DNA of 64,000 nucleotides, taken from NCBI GenBank assembly GCA_015501605.1, contig JADNRZ010000026.1:310001-374000 (forward strand), given 5' to 3'. Origin of the DNA: Panaeolus papilionaceus (taxonomy: Eukaryota; Basidiomycota; Agaricomycetes; Agaricales). The position numbers and the translations under genes are program-made. This document shows, one piece after another, positions 13,269 to 25,489 of the stretch (position 1 is the stretch's first letter; the number at the start of each line of letters is the position of its first letter). The notes beneath the pieces are model-generated. The model saw only the letters and a list, made by a program, of their open reading frames with translations. It was not told where the DNA came from and did no database searches.

Positions 13269-13700
13269 TCACTTAGTAACTAGCTGTACAACTGCTGTCT
13301 TTTTTACCTGCATTCCGCTCATAGTACTGAAGTATCTCTCGGATTCGAAGGACCAATTTAAAGGGTCAATAATCCAGTCTGCTAGACTATCCACGTAGAG
13401 CGCAACCTGCCTATCGGGTTCTGCTCCCCAGGGAGGGACATAACGGCGCGCAGTGTTGAAACGGTCGATTGATTGGCTGCACGTGTCCCCGACGAAGTCC
13501 ACCACGGCTTGCAGATTGAGGTGGTATTGATGCATCACTACAATGCCATGTTATGCGTATTGTTCTCTGTATGCTCCTCAGTGTTGTGGAAGAAAAGGTT
13601 CTGTGTGAGTATGTAAGTATAAATATCCCAAGGAAATACAATGGGGCTTACATTCGACCAGGTGATGATATGGGTGAGGTTTACGGGCTCACCACGGTTT
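13269..13700 (-). pseudogene. Decayed sesquiterpene synthase, 3' end only
   Basis: The minus strand carries the last exons of a terpene synthase related to the intact gene at 21342-22531. HIITWSN, an intron, NLFFHNTEE and then MHQYHLNLQAVVDFVGDTC to VVQLVTK match DLVTWSN, DIFSYNVEQ and the final exon of the intact gene. The metal-binding Asp of NDxxSxxxE is Asn here. A one-base deletion just after the HNM segment (near 13547) creates TAG and TGA in frame. No 5' half with the first Asp-rich motif is found. It is a dead remnant of a second synthase. Confidence 0.85.
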
Positions 13701-13731
13701 CATCATACTTATCCGATCCTGCTCTGACGCT

Positions 13732-14160
13732 TTGTATCATGAATGTCAGCATGCGGCTACCACCGCATTCTTGGCGACAAGCTTCTCTGAGGAAATGTTA
13801 GATGTGTCCAACTGGTACGAATATCAGTTCGAATTCGCGAGATGTAGTTTATTTGGTACTCAGAGCGCCAAATTTCTGGCTTTGAAGGGTGATGAATGCT
13901 TGCGTGTGGTTCTTTGGATGAACTCCTTAACGAAAGGGCAGGTTTCCGAGTCAACGTCCCCTGATGTGTTTGCTTATACCACACATTACTCTCATACTAA
14001 TACTCTCAGTGATAATATACGAATTGTAATCCCCCGTTTTAGTCCTTATGTCGAATATACCATCATTCCCTGACGAATTTTTCATTGGCAAAGCAGCATA
14101 TGGCGCCCTTGTGACCTATATGCATCGGATGTTGGACCAGGACTGCAACATCGTCGCACG
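13732..14160 (+). other. Possible small gene or remnant of unknown family
   Basis: A 113-codon frame (13732-14073) is followed, in another frame, by a plausible peptide beginning MSNIPSFPDEFFIGKAAYG and ending at a TGA near 14167. I recognise no domain and the splice join is unclear. It lies between two terpene-synthase-related remnants, so it may be chance. Confidence 0.2.
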
Positions 14161-14229
14161 GTGTTGAGCGCTAGGCTGCACATAATTGACACTCGAGGAG
14201 CTTTTGTCGCTGGGCGTTTACTCAGATAT

Positions 14230-14440
14230 CCTGAACCCTTTGGCAACTGGCAGAAACCTCCAGGCCAAGACGAAGAACTCTGTAAATAAAGCGCTGATTA
14301 CCCCTCCACTTTTGGATGGTGCATTTCCTAGTCTCTGAGAGTCCCCCACTTGAATCATTCGTTCAGCATTTACCTTGAGTTCGTGGGGACGGATTGCCCT
14401 ATAATTCGTCTCAGTCCCCTATCGTATTAAGACACCCACA
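14230..14440 (-). repeat. Inverted copy of the 3' flank of the terpene synthase
   Basis: Read on the minus strand this block matches 22735-22945, the sequence just after the intact terpene synthase; a shared core includes GGGGGACTCTCAGAGACTAG. The intact gene's flank lies after its stop, but here the flank lies upstream of the synthase remnant, so the order has been rearranged. Confidence 0.8.
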
Positions 14441-14739
14441 AACATCGGAGCTGAATGTATATGCATATGCGTAGATCCTCTATATATCATATTATATATC
14501 TGAAGTTTCTTCCCAGCGCAGGTACCTCGTACCTCGTTCAAGGGATCGATGAGAACATATCATTTCCCCTGACACTTGCGTTTACCTTCCAATGCTCTTA
14601 TAATAGGAAGTGACTTAGACCCATACAGAACGATTCTTTCAATTTCCTTTATCATTTGATTTTATGAATATCTCAAACTTTGTTCTGAAGATGCCCATGC
14701 TTTTTCTAGACCCTAGATGTTTTCTCCACTTTGACTCAT

Positions 14740-15145
14740 CGATCTGGAAATTGGGACAAGTCATTGAAGAAGTCCCCCCAAGTCACGGTTGCGATTTCTT
14801 GCTTTGGTCGAACAATGCTCAAGAACGATTCAGAGCCTCTGATAGTCAAATGCGCATCGCACTCTACGTCACTTTTCACCACTGGGAGAATGCTCCATCT
14901 CCTCGAGCGATTGGGTGGTGCGTGATCCCCACTGAATAGAATGGCGTTCCTTTGAGCCTCGTCACGATATAGAAAATAGGCACTCCGACATTCGGTGAAT
15001 CCAGCCTGTGGCGGTTTCCATTCGACTCGTCCCAAGTCACACTAGATACAAGGATTTGAATGTCCTCATCTGCTGTGTATGGTATCCACTGCAAGGAGTG
15101 CAATCGCGCCTTAGCCGGTCTCGTCGCGCGAAAGTAAAGCCAGTC
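14740..15145 (-). pseudogene. Frameshifted gene of unknown function, left arm
   Basis: Minus-strand coding sequence reads WLYFRATRPAKARLHSLQW and on to NVGVPIFYIVTRLKGTPFY, the partner of 28655-28984. Near 14900 one base is missing relative to the right-arm copy (CGAGGAGATGG against CGAGGACGATGG). Translation here hits a stop soon after GDGAFSQW, while the conserved continuation WSILPVVKSDV lies in another frame and runs on to about 14740. I do not recognise the family. Confidence 0.55.
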
Positions 15146-15617
15146 AAGCTTGAGTATGACGATACCTCTGATTAAATCGACGAAATACCTTCTTTATTGG
15201 TAAGAAACGATGATCAGGAGAATGAGCAGCTTGGATACAGGTATCCCATTCCCCGCTTGAGCACATGTTGGAGAAGGACGCGACTTCTGCTCCACTCATT
15301 TCCGCATCGACCCCTTGCCAATCATCATGGTCTGCTCAAAATAGAAGGTTAGCACCATGAACATCTCACGCCAATGGCACACAGCATAATAATAATATTA
15401 ATACTTTGAAAACAACACCCTATTGCCCAGGGGTCAGATGACCCTTCTTGAAGAAAATGACGTCGACATTCACAGCCTTACTCCACTCTGCTCCACCACC
15501 GTCGCCCCTCATTCTGCTCCACCATCTGTATATATTATGCCGGTGAGATGCCAGTAGTATGTCGCACCCCATAATAGCCCTTCTCCAAGCCGTCATGGTG
15601 TTTGGTTATTCTGCTCC

Positions 15618-16179
15618 TTACGATTCCGGACTTTTGGAGTTCGGGTGTGCTGGAAATGCTTGATATGTAAGCCCAGAGAACTTGGAAACTGACATTGCCG
15701 TCTTTGTTATTTGGTAGGCTTCCATTGGGATTGCTTCATTAGGACGAAAAGATGTACGGTCGCAAATATGGCAACTTGAGGGAGTTGAAGCGCTTGCTGG
15801 TGCTTGAAGACGCACAAGCTGGGAACAGCGCAATATGGGTAGAGGTGAGTTGCTTGTTGATAAGCAGTTTGCATCGACTCGTTAAGCGTACTTGATTCAG
15901 GAAATTTTGAGACAATGAGAAATTGATAATGTGTTTCTTGAATGACAATGTCGGGATTGCAGTCGAAAATGTAATCTTTAAACGAACCGGCGGCAGTAAA
16001 GAAATGGGCGTAACGCGAGGGACATAGGTATGAGCATGAAGGTAACAAATAACCGCATCGTGCCGATAAAGAAGCATAGACACAGCAATATTTCTTTGGG
16101 CGGTGTCTCGCAAAATATCATAGAAGTTCGGTACAGTTCGTACCGTGAACTGCCAAAGTAACCCCAGAAACTGGCGCAA
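15618..16179 (-). other. Possible exons of an unrecognised gene, left arm only
   Basis: Two overlapping minus-strand frames contain plausible coding pieces (IVIQETHYQFLIVSKFPES and VRTVPNFYDILRDTAQRN), probably parts of one spliced or broken gene. The corresponding part of the right arm is missing or replaced, so no comparison can settle the frame. Confidence 0.3.
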
Positions 16180-16436
16180 AGTTGCCCACTGGCCTGTATA
16201 TTACCTACCGATATTTAGGGCATGGAGGCGTTGCCGTTATAGACAGGAATCCTTCACCAGATAGTCGGGTTGTAAACATATAGATTCCGCAATGAAATCT
16301 GATTCTGCACGTTCCTCTCGGCCCACCTTACCATTCTATCCCACCGCGTTGGCTTGGTTGTTGTATGTTAATTGACCATGATCAGCTTGCACCACATACT
16401 TATTTGGCATGTTTTGGAGTGAGAATAAACCACATC

Positions 16437-16770
16437 CACTGGTGTGGCCAAAACATATCGCAGGTGTTAAGAAATGTTTGGTGAAACAATAAATTTCTCA
16501 CTCAATATCCTACTGCAAATCATAAAACATATCCTCTGGTAAAACATGGTAATGTGATATTTTATGTATTTCAGTCGGGGATATGTTTTGGCCCCCTTTG
16601 TCATTCCTTTGTCTCCCCAAACATATCCAAGGCTGAAATACATATCATATTGCATGGCCATGTTGCATGACAGAATATTATTTATATTTCAAGGCAGGAT
16701 ATGGTTCAAGCCATTTATCATTTCCCCAAACATGTCATAATGCATGGGAAATGTTATGGCCACACCAGTG
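16437..16770. mobile_element. MITE-like element with 20-bp terminal inverted repeats
   Basis: The 334-base element begins CACTGGTGTGGCCAAAACAT and ends with the reverse complement of CACTGGTGTGGCCATAACAT (19 of 20 match). It has no coding capacity and several internal copies of a CATATCC/AAACAT motif. The right arm of the inverted duplication lacks it: around 27480-27500 the sequence runs straight through, giving an empty site. Flanks suggest an old 8-9 base target duplication (ACCACATC and ATGATATC), which would suit a hAT- or MULE-type transposase supplied from elsewhere. That class is inference. Confidence 0.85.
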
Positions 16771-17069
16771 AATGATATCAGCTTGGTGTCGTCATGGCTC
16801 ACAGGGTACGGCGAGGTACAAATAGCAGCGGGGCCTTTTCCTGTTCAAGCGATCGTCTGATTCCGACTCCCACTGTCACCATAACTGCCACACCATCTCA
16901 CCACTCTGCCCCTTGTGCTCGACAAATCTGTTGGCGAGCTCATAAATTTGACGTTATTTTTTTGAGGATATACTATAACCCCTGTTTATAACCTCCTGAC
17001 GACGGCTATCATCCCTGTCAAGCTATCTTATACCTTGTTTTCTGTGTAAACCTTGATAAAATCACGGCA

Positions 17070-18754
17070 ATGGAGTCCATGAACTACCGCTCTCCCTCAT
17101 CTGACGACGCTCACTATTCCTGTATGTCCATGATGTACCAGGACAAGTGTCCAGATAATGACAACCTATTTTTGCAACAAGCTGATATGGATATGATGGG
17201 TCAAGACTACAGGAATACGTTGTTGTTTGACTCACCACCTCTGTTATACCAACATGGGGGTAGGTACGCAAATTCTACCTATTTACAAACTCCCACACCC
17301 ATTGTAAGTTGTTATTTCTGTAAACCATTGAACTTTGCTGACAGCGTTTATCGGTTAATTTTTGGCTCCTTATTCGGCATCGTATGACTTTACGACTACG
17401 ACTGTCCTTTATACCCCGCCTGCCCTAAAAAACAGCAATCACACCCATCCTCACCGCCCATGGGCATAGACCTGCTGTACAATAATGGGTCGCCTGGCCC
17501 ACCGCTCACCTCGTCGCCTCCTGCTACGTCAGTGGTATCGCCGGCTTCACTTTGTGACTCTGGCCCGTACCCTGAAGATGAGATGACGACAATCGCCGTT
17601 AGCACGGCCTTCCATCCCAACTCCCATCCCAACGCGCCACCTGACACCATATTCACCACGTCCGATGGCGTATGGTTCTATACCGCCTCCAAGGTCATCC
17701 TAGCTCGCAGTCCATCTGCGTTTCGCACTCTTCTCGGCATGCGCTTGACCGACGACAGGTTCAGAGACGTGGTTATTCCCATTGACATACCCTCAGGGGA
17801 GTTCAACGTTATCATCCACCTGCTGTACGGGTCGAGTTCAGCACCACACTCGCCGACGTTTGACACGTTGGTAAAAGCAGTTGATAGACTGCCGTTGCTG
17901 GATATCGACCCGAAACACTACATCCTCCCAAGCACACCCCTCTTTTCTCTGCTCCTTTCCTACGCGCCTTTACATCCCTTGGACGTCTACATTGTCGCAG
18001 GTCACCACGACCTGTATGAGCTCGCATCGCAATGCTCCCCTCATCTGCTCTCGTTGTCTCTCAGCACCATCACTGATCAACAGGCAGAGAGGATGAGTGT
18101 GCTCTATCTGAAAAAGTTAATGCTACTCCACGTAACCAGGCTCAATGAGCTCCGCGAAATCCTGTTGAAGGTACCCGACTACCATCCCGAGACGAAGAAG
18201 TGCACGTTTAACGATCAGAATGCGGTATCGAGGGCCTGGGCCTTGGGTACTGCTGGGTTGGTGTGGGATGCAAGGCCTGGTACGTCTTATGTCCCCGATT
18301 CAACTTCCATATTGTTCCTACCTCTGGGTTGAATGCCGTTTTCGTGCACATCGGACCATGTAAACCCCTCCACTCTGATATTGGTGCCTTTTTGCCCCTC
18401 TTTGTCTCATCACTGCGATTTTCATTAACTTTTTTCCACCCACAGATCTTTCTACCCATAGCATCCAGACGAGTCTAGGTCAGCTCATGGAACCACTTTT
18501 GTGCGATCAATGCCAAAAAGCCTTGAAAGAACGGATCAAGGACGTCGTGGCGAGATGGACGTCTGTCAAGGTGATTACATCGTTTCTTCTAATATTTGAC
18601 TGGATTCCCCCCTCTTCGTATGGTATATTGTATATTGCTTTGGGCTTATGGATGGCAGTGCTTGCAAGGAGTTGATAACGTACTATCGATACCAAAGACG
18701 GTTTCCACATTTCTGGTTTCGTTATTTTCTTTTCGGTGCGACCTTGGATGGTGA
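17070..18754 (+). CDS. BTB/POZ-domain protein, left-arm copy
   Basis: Four exons (17070-17303, 17436-18279, 18446-18570, 18659-18754) give 1299 bases, or 432 residues. After a Met/Asp-rich N-terminus of about 100 residues comes a BTB/POZ-like fold of the agaric type. It opens with IFTTSDGVWFYTASKVILA and continues with SPSAFRTLLGM, VVIPIDIPSGEFNVIIHLLYG and a PTFDTLVKAVDRLPLLDI helix, where most BTB proteins have a 'V.F.VHK..L...S..F...L' core. A helical C-terminal part with LCDQCQKALKERIKDVVARW follows. BTB domains mediate dimerisation or Cullin-3 contact; the partner is unknown. The right-arm copy (25490-27164) is nearly identical and also open, so both may work. Confidence 0.85.
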
Positions 18755-20240
18755 ATGGGTCTGTGGAACCGTCATTTAGTCTCTTTGTTTCCATTTTGCG
18801 ACCATTGAGTTTTGCCCTGTCGTTTGGCTGATGCGGTGTAAAAACCTTCCCCTCCCCTTCCTTCTCCCTTTTTTGATCCCAATCTGGACGACTCTCCCAA
18901 CTCTACCCGCACTCGTTCCACTTTGTCGACTTGTGGTTGCTCGATGTGCGACTGTCACTGGACGACACCCACTCTGCGACTTGCATCTTCATGTCTGTTC
19001 GTGATGAATGTCATCCAATGGTTTTTGTGTCCGACTTTACACAATCTCTCCGTTTACATCCGCTTTTGCTGACCAACAGCGCAATATTTGAAAGCGCTAT
19101 TTACAGATCCGTGTCCTTTTCTCCTTGGTATCGCCATCTCGACTCCTTTCTCAATTCCACTTTGCCGGGCGAATCAAACACGCGCGCCCCTTCCTTTCTC
19201 CATTTTGTCCCAGGCTCGGTTTTGGTTAGAGGCTCGGGCGCACTCGGTTGTCGGGGAAAGAGAGGACCCCAGTTTGTTCAGCTACAACTCAAGAAGGAAG
19301 GCGCTTTTTTCTTTCCCTATGCTTTGCTCTTGGCACTACGCTGAACATGGCGAGGCGTCTTTTGCACAGGAAACTGGATATTTCACTCGCTCCTATCAAT
19401 ACCCCTTCCCTTTTAGGGAGTCAGGCGGCGTCTATTTGGAGCGGAGTGGTCCAGCCACGTGGACGCAAACGATTTACCGACAACCATTCAGCAACATCAC
19501 ACACGAAGTCAGGCGACAACGACACTTCACGTTCTCCTTTCCCTCCAACGTCAATTCGACCCAAAAACCATCCAACCACGTCTGTCATGGCACCTCATAC
19601 ACGCTCTCCGACCTCTCTTCGAGGAAGGGTTGGGTACCTGACGATGACGCAAACTTTCTCTTGTTCCAATAGTACCGGCATTCTTATACTCTACGTTCAA
19701 AGTCATATGGTACATACGCACCGATGCCCCTTCCCATTACTTTCTTTGATACGGGTGGCCAATGGATTTGGGCGAGGTATGTTTCATTTATGTTTGCACG
19801 TGCTAACGACGCCTACACCTTGAACCAACCGCTTGTCTTCGTCGTTCCGGGATGCCTTCGATATTCCCTGTATTTTATTACTCTTATATTCAGTTCGGCG
19901 GACAATACGCATACTCATTTCTTCGTTCTACGTTTAAAGTACTTTCGTACATCGTCGTAGACTTTCCGGTACTCTTTTCGATATAATTTACACCCCGCTT
20001 TTACTCCCTTTCCTGCATACTCCCATCCCATCCCGACCTATCCCTCCATATTCCTATCTCTTCGGATTTCATACATAAGTGTAACATTATACGACTAGAC
20101 ACTGGTTGTAACCCCATACTTTATTCTGGTATAGCTGATATACACGGGCTTGTACGGTTGACGACCTTTTGAGGGTTGTCGCATTTTTAGTGCTTATCAT
20201 TGCCAGTGTTTGAGCAGGTGAGTGGAAGAGACACAGCAAA
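18755..20240. other. Arm tail: conserved between arms but not coding
   Basis: The stretch is well conserved with 24000-25490, but small indels put equivalent frames out of step between the two copies (compare frames near 19345 and 24895), so coding selection is unlikely. It may be a long 3' untranslated region or spacer. Confidence 0.5.
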
Positions 20241-20810
20241 GGAAAGGTTTGAACATCGTTCTCCTACCCCCACCCATGTTCCTTCAAAGACGACAGCGTG
20301 GAGCGCATAGAGCAAAATTCCTAGATGCTCACCTTCCCCTCCAGATCATGAGTTTCACTCAAAGAGTAAGGCTGACGTCTGCTAGCCAGCCGGATGTGTT
20401 TTAATTTTGATCATGAGAGGTTCGGAATTTGAGACACCCCATTGTGGTTGCAGGGTGTTAATTCGAGGGTTGTTGCCTATGGCCACATACGCTAGTAAAG
20501 CCACGATAATGGAGCGGGTCCCAATAGGTTATTCTTAGCGCCTTCCGGTGGTGGCCTTGAGCGGATAGCCTGCACAATAGTACGGGTTAGAGTAAACGCC
20601 GGGTCCCGCCAGCATCACTGCATCAGACAAATGGGAGTATGGTGCTCGATGTCGTGCGACAAGATCGCAGTCCCATATATAAATCATTACATCGCTTTGG
20701 GTGGAAAGATGGACGGAGTAAAGGTAGAGATCAAGATTCATTAATCATTGTGTTCCGATGTGTGAGATATGGAAGAACGCGTCAAGTGTACATTAATTTT
20801 GCATTCTTGC

Positions 20811-20827
20811 CCCCCCCCCCCCCCCCC
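20811..20827. repeat. Poly-C run
   Basis: A run of about 17 C residues in the spacer just inside the left arm. Confidence 0.9.
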
Positions 20828-21250
20828 GGATCTACGATCAACCGAGCGAGAGTGTATAATGAATCCAAGGCGTAAGATTAGCGCTCTGGACACCAGATTG
20901 ACCATGGCTCGAGAGCTTCATATTTTAATGTTATTTGACATTTGAAACCCAGACAACATTTCCGTAAGACCTTATCAAGAGGATGCGACGGTAGCGGAAT
21001 ACATATATACTAGCATGTCCCCCCATTTTCTCAATTCACTTGTGATGGATTATGATACAATGATATCAGGTGTGCCATATGCCAGAATATCGGATAAGGC
21101 TATACTCTATGTATCCCGCCGTGAGACCGTAAAGCTGTAAGTAGCTGTGAGATTCAGACAGACAACTCACTAGTGTTCGATGAATTTAGGCAACATACAG
21201 AAGACTGAAACAGCTGAGAATATGATATTCCGAGGATACAGAACGATTGA

Positions 21251-21258
21251 TATAAAAG
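21251..21258 (+). promoter_or_regulatory. TATA box of sesquiterpene synthase
   Basis: TATAAAAG lies 84 bases before the ATG at 21342; leader and spacing are normal. Confidence 0.55.
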
Positions 21259-21341
21259 CAGGGCGTACGGTATATTATACACCTCACAAATCTTTCGATT
21301 TGCTCAATTCTCATCGAACGCCTCACCCTGTCTTGACTCCA

Positions 21342-22531
21342 ATGGCCTCTCAACTTCAATCTCGAGCTCCTACCAAGTTCATTTTGCCCGACCTCGTATC
21401 TCACTGTTCGTTCCAGCTCCGCCGCAGCAAATACCGCAAGAGAATCACCGTAGAGACCAAGCAGTGGCTCTTCAAAGGCGACAATCTCACCGGCAACAAA
21501 CGAGACGTGTATCATGGCCTGAAATGCGGTCTTTTGACCTCAATGTGCTACCCTCACGCAGCGTACCCCCACCTGAGGGTTGTCAATGACTTCTTGACTT
21601 ACCTGTTCCATCTTGATAATCTCTCCGACGACATGGATAAGAACGGTACCACCACAACTGCAGATGTCGTCCTCAACGCGCTGTATCAACCTAACATATA
21701 TGGCCAGGAGCGCGTTGGAAAAATGACACGCGAGTAAGTGACTCTGTTTTATCTTGGTATACATCCTTCGCTGAGAGCACTCCCCCACCATTTTAGTTAT
21801 TGGAAGCGCTTGATACTCACGGCCTCCCCAGGATCGCAACAACGCTTCATTGAAATGTTCGACTTCTTCTTTCAGAGTATAACGCAACAGGCGAGGGATC
21901 GCGCTGCAGGGGTCTTACCCGATCTCGAATCTTATATCGCCCTCCGCAGGGACACCTCTGGGTGCAAGCCTTGCTGGGCCTTGATTGAGTGTAGGTCTCA
22001 GTAGACTGGCCCGTTCTTATTTTAACATGTCGGCCCTCTAGACTCTTTGAATCTCGATATTCCGGATGACGTCATGGACCACCCCGTCATTCGTGAACTT
22101 GGTGAAGCGACTAACGATTTAGTGACATGGTCAAACGTAAGCCCGTGCCTGGTGGTTCCTGTTGTTTACTTGAATATTTATGAATTCTGGAATAGGACAT
22201 TTTCTCGTACAATGTGGAGCAATCCAAGAACGATACACACAACATGATTTGTGTGGTGATGCAGCAATACCAACTCGATCTTCAGGCTGCTGTGGACTTT
22301 GTCGGAGAAATGTGCAAGCAATCGATCGAGCGCTTCAGCACCGTGCGCCTTCACATCCCCTCTTGGGGAACAGAAATTGATAGACAGGTTGATCTTTATG
22401 TGGATGGCCTAGCGGACTGGATTGTTGGCTCCTTGCATTGGTCATTCGAAACGGAGAGGTATTTCGGCAAAAATGGTAGGCAGGTGAAGAAGACGAGAAT
22501 TGTGGAGCTCCTTCCCAAGCGACCTTTGTAA
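21342..22531 (+). CDS. Sesquiterpene synthase
   Basis: Class I terpene cyclase acting on farnesyl diphosphate in the cytosol. Four exons (21342-21733, 21797-21990, 22042-22136, 22196-22531) give 1017 bases, or 338 residues, the usual fungal length. The first metal-binding motif is in FHLDNLSDDMDK (DNLSD, a D(D/N)xxD variant). The second is NDIFSYNVE (NDxxSxxxE), split by the last intron after SN. The conserved late region ends in an RYF, seen as ETERYFG. The start follows a TATA box and gives MASQLQSRAPTKFILPDLV, with FxLPD as in relatives. The product cannot be told from sequence. It lies in the centre of the inverted duplication; no P450 or other tailoring gene is nearby. Confidence 0.92.
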
Positions 22532-22734
22532 TAAACCATGTAAATCTAATCTTTTAAATACCATGATGTCCTCTCCCCATGCACATAACCTTTCCAACAA
22601 ACCACGTGGAAAATGATTTAATCTTATCGACCCCGTGAACAAGTTACGAGGTCTGCTCTGGGAACCATAGATAGATGGCGGTTCTGCGCATGCCAATACA
22701 GTCAATCCCAATGTTTATGAAGGCCCTGATACGA

Positions 22735-22945
22735 TAGACTAAGACGAATCATAGCAAAATCGTACGGCGATGCATACAGACGAACTCGAAGTAAATTGTG
22801 AACGAATGACTCACGTGGGGGACTCTCAGAGACTAGGAAATGCACCCTCCAAGTGGGGAGGGGTGATCGGCGCTTTATTTATGGAGTTCTCGGTCTTACT
22901 TGTAGGTTTAAGCCAATTGCCGAAGGATCCAGGATAGCTGAGTCA
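22735..22945 (+). repeat. 3' flank of the terpene synthase, repeated at 14230-14440
   Basis: Shares about 210 bases with 14230-14440 on the other strand. No frame is conserved. Confidence 0.8.
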
Positions 22946-22963
22946 ATGTCCAGCTACAAACGC

Positions 22964-23455
22964 TGATGAGCACCACACTGGTATCCCCCTATTTTTCAGT
23001 TTTTCTCCTATTTTCAGTTTATTTCTATTCACATCAGCGCTTCGTTCACGCGCCGAGCGCTCTTGGTTTCCGAATATTTCGAGCATTTTTTTTTGATTTA
23101 TATGATGTTCCATAGCTTTACATACATAATGTACTTAGTTTACAGCCAATACAAGCTCTTTCCGCCCTCGTATTTCGTGTTTCGTCTCCGTATTTCGTCT
23201 TCGTCTTCGTCCGGTGTCCGTGTACACCTTCGTCAGCGATTATTTTCGTCATTTTCGTCGTCTTCGTCCTCCGTCTTCGTCTCATTCCACTTCACACTCA
23301 CCTAACCCTCCCATCTTCTCATTTCTCTCACACATTGACCCCAAGAACTCGTACCGCGCGTCTCACCTTCCTTTTCCGTCCAACCATCTCATCCTTTCAT
23401 CGCACCGTCACCACCATTCATTCACCTTTTTACTCAGAATCCCCACGCGCTCATC
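22964..23455. repeat. Dispersed ~490-bp repeat, copy 1
   Basis: Begins TGATGAGCACC then TATCCCCCTATTTTTC and matches 57912-58415 in the same orientation. It contains a TTCGTC-rich simple repeat (23170-23290) followed by a pyrimidine-rich stretch. It has no terminal inverted repeat and no coding frame kept in both copies. It may be part of a retroelement or promoter-like mobile segment. Confidence 0.8.
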
Positions 23456-23599
23456 AACGCTCTTGGTCTTTTGCGGGTGCTCGAACGTAATGTCGGTTAG
23501 GTATGGAGCCTGGCGGCATGCATGTGGGGACGAGAAGCGTGGTTGGAATTTGAAACCACGCCTCCCTGGTCGAGGGCCGATGGACGGCGGAGGATGAGC

Positions 23600-23900
23600 C
23601 CCCAGAGCGGGTGAGGCCGCAGAGAGTCGATACGGGGTCAACTTATAATTAGGACGCCAGGGTGGGTTGACTTGACGCGCTGGCACCGTCACTGGGACGC
23701 AAGAGACGACTTGAGGATAGTTGCTAGTGCTGCTCGAGTTGGAGAGTGAATCATTTGACACTGAATATCATAAAAACGAGGATCAGAACGTGGTCGCTGA
23801 ACAAGAGAGAAACGAACATGGGGTTTTGTGTGTGAATGCTGAAGGAGCGGGGGGTGGGTTAGAAAAGCTTTATTCTGTAGGAGTCTGGTCTAAATGCTCG
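23600..23900 (-). pseudogene. 5' fragment of the membrane-protein gene
   Basis: On the minus strand, SSSTSNYPQVVSCVPVTVP and ARQVNPPWRPNYKLTPYRL match the upstream region and first coding segment of the gene at 31769-33490 (NYPLVVSHVSVTMPERQ and NPPWHPTLTPYRL). The initiating ATG (MPERQ) is GTG here, and the rest of the gene is missing. It lies beside the inner edge of the right arm. Confidence 0.8.
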
Positions 23901-25489
23901 CTGTTGGGAACGTAGGTGGTGTCTCGAGAACAATGTACTCGCTTGCTCACTTCGGGTAGAACCTGTAGGCTGTCAATGATCTGTTGTTTGCTGTGTCACC
24001 TACATCTCATGTATTTTCTGGAAGTCGCATTCACTAAAAATGCGACATCACCCGAGACTCACAAAGTCAAACAGAACAGGTCCCGTGTATGACAGCTATA
24101 TTTACAACCAAGAATAAAGCATGGGGTTACAACCAGTGTCTAGTCGTATAATGTTACACTTATGTATGAATTCCGAAGAGATAGGAATATGGAGGGATAG
24201 GTCGGGATGGGATGCGAGTATGCAGGAAAGGGAGTAAAAGGGGGGTGTAAATTATATCGAAAAAAGTACCGGAAAGTCTACGACGGTGTACGAACGTACT
24301 CTAGGCGTAGAACGAAAGAAATGAGTGTGCGTATTGTCCGTCGCACTGAATATAAGAGTAATAAAATACGAAATACAGGGAATATCGAGGGGACACTGGA
24401 ACGACGAAGACAAGCGGGTGGTTCAAGGTGTAGGCGTCGTTAGCACGTACAAACAGAAATGAAACATACCTCGCCATTATCCATTGGCCACCCGTATTAG
24501 AGAATGTAAAGGGAAGGGTATCTCGTGTGTGTGCCGCATAAATTTGGAGGTAGAGTATAGTGATACTGGTATGATTGGAATAAGAGAAAGTTTGCGTCAT
24601 CGTCAGGTACCCAACCCTTCCTCGAAGAGAGGTTGGAGAGCGTGTATGGGGTACCATGACAGACGTGTTTTGATGGTTTTCGGGTCGAATTGACGTTGGA
24701 GGGAAAGGAGAACATGAAGTGTCGTTGTCGCCTGACTTCGTGTGTGATGTTGCTCAATGGTTGTCGATAAATCGTTGGCGTCCACGTGGCTGGACCACTC
24801 CACTCCAAATAGACGCCGCCTGACTCCCTAAAAGGGAAGGGATAGGAGCGAGCGAAATATGTATCCAGTTTCCTGTGCAAAAGACGCCTCGCCATGTTCA
24901 GCGTAGTGCCAAGAGCAAAACATAGGGAAAGAAAAAAGCGCCTTCCTTCTTGCGTTGTAGCCGAACAGGGGGTACTCTCTTACCCCGACAACCAAGTGCG
25001 CCCCGAACCTCTAACCAAAACCGAGCCTGGGACAAAATGGAGAATGGAAGGGGCGCGCGTGTTTGATTCGCCCGGCAAAGTGGAATTGAGAAAGGAGTCG
25101 AGATGGCGATACCAAGGAGAAAAGGACACCGGTCTGTAAATAGCGCTTTCAAATATTGCGCTGTTGGTCAGCACAAGCGGATGTAAACGGAGAGATTGTG
25201 TAAAGTCGGACACAAAACCATTTGAATGACATTCGTCACGAACGGACATGAAGATGCAAGTCGCAGAGTGGGTGTCGTCCAGTGACAGCCGCACATCGAG
25301 CAACCACGAGTGCGGGTAGAGTCGGGAGAGTCGGGAGAGTCGTCCAGATTGGGATCAAAAAAGGGAGAAGGAAGGGGAGGGGAAGGTTTTTACACCGCAT
25401 CAGCCAAACGACAGGGCGAAACTCAATGGTCGCGAAATGGAAACAAAGAGACTAAATGACGGTCCCACAGACCCATTCACCATCCGAGG

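Larger units (their letters stand above)
14700..20240 (+). repeat. Left arm of a large imperfect inverted duplication
   Basis: The sequence matches 24000-28990 in reverse orientation. The arm holds, from outside inward, a broken gene of unknown function (14750-15140), a diverged middle part (15760-16240, largely lost or replaced in the other arm), a BTB/POZ gene (17070-18754) and a conserved non-coding tail to about 20.2 kb. Outer and inner limits are estimated to within about 100 bases. Confidence 0.9.

Noticed and set aside
14600..14660. Similarity in the same orientation to 29145-29210
   Set aside because: About 45 bases of AT-rich similarity is too weak to call a repeat and does not fit the inverted layout.
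18931..19823. Overlapping frames of 137, 194 and 191 codons after the left BTB gene, with look-alikes at 24497-25303
   Set aside because: Indels between the two arms change the frame repeatedly, so the sequence is conserved by recent duplication rather than by coding selection.
23063..23597. Ser/Phe-rich open frames
   Set aside because: They translate the TTCGTC-rich dispersed repeat; the second copy at 57.9 kb does not keep the same frames.
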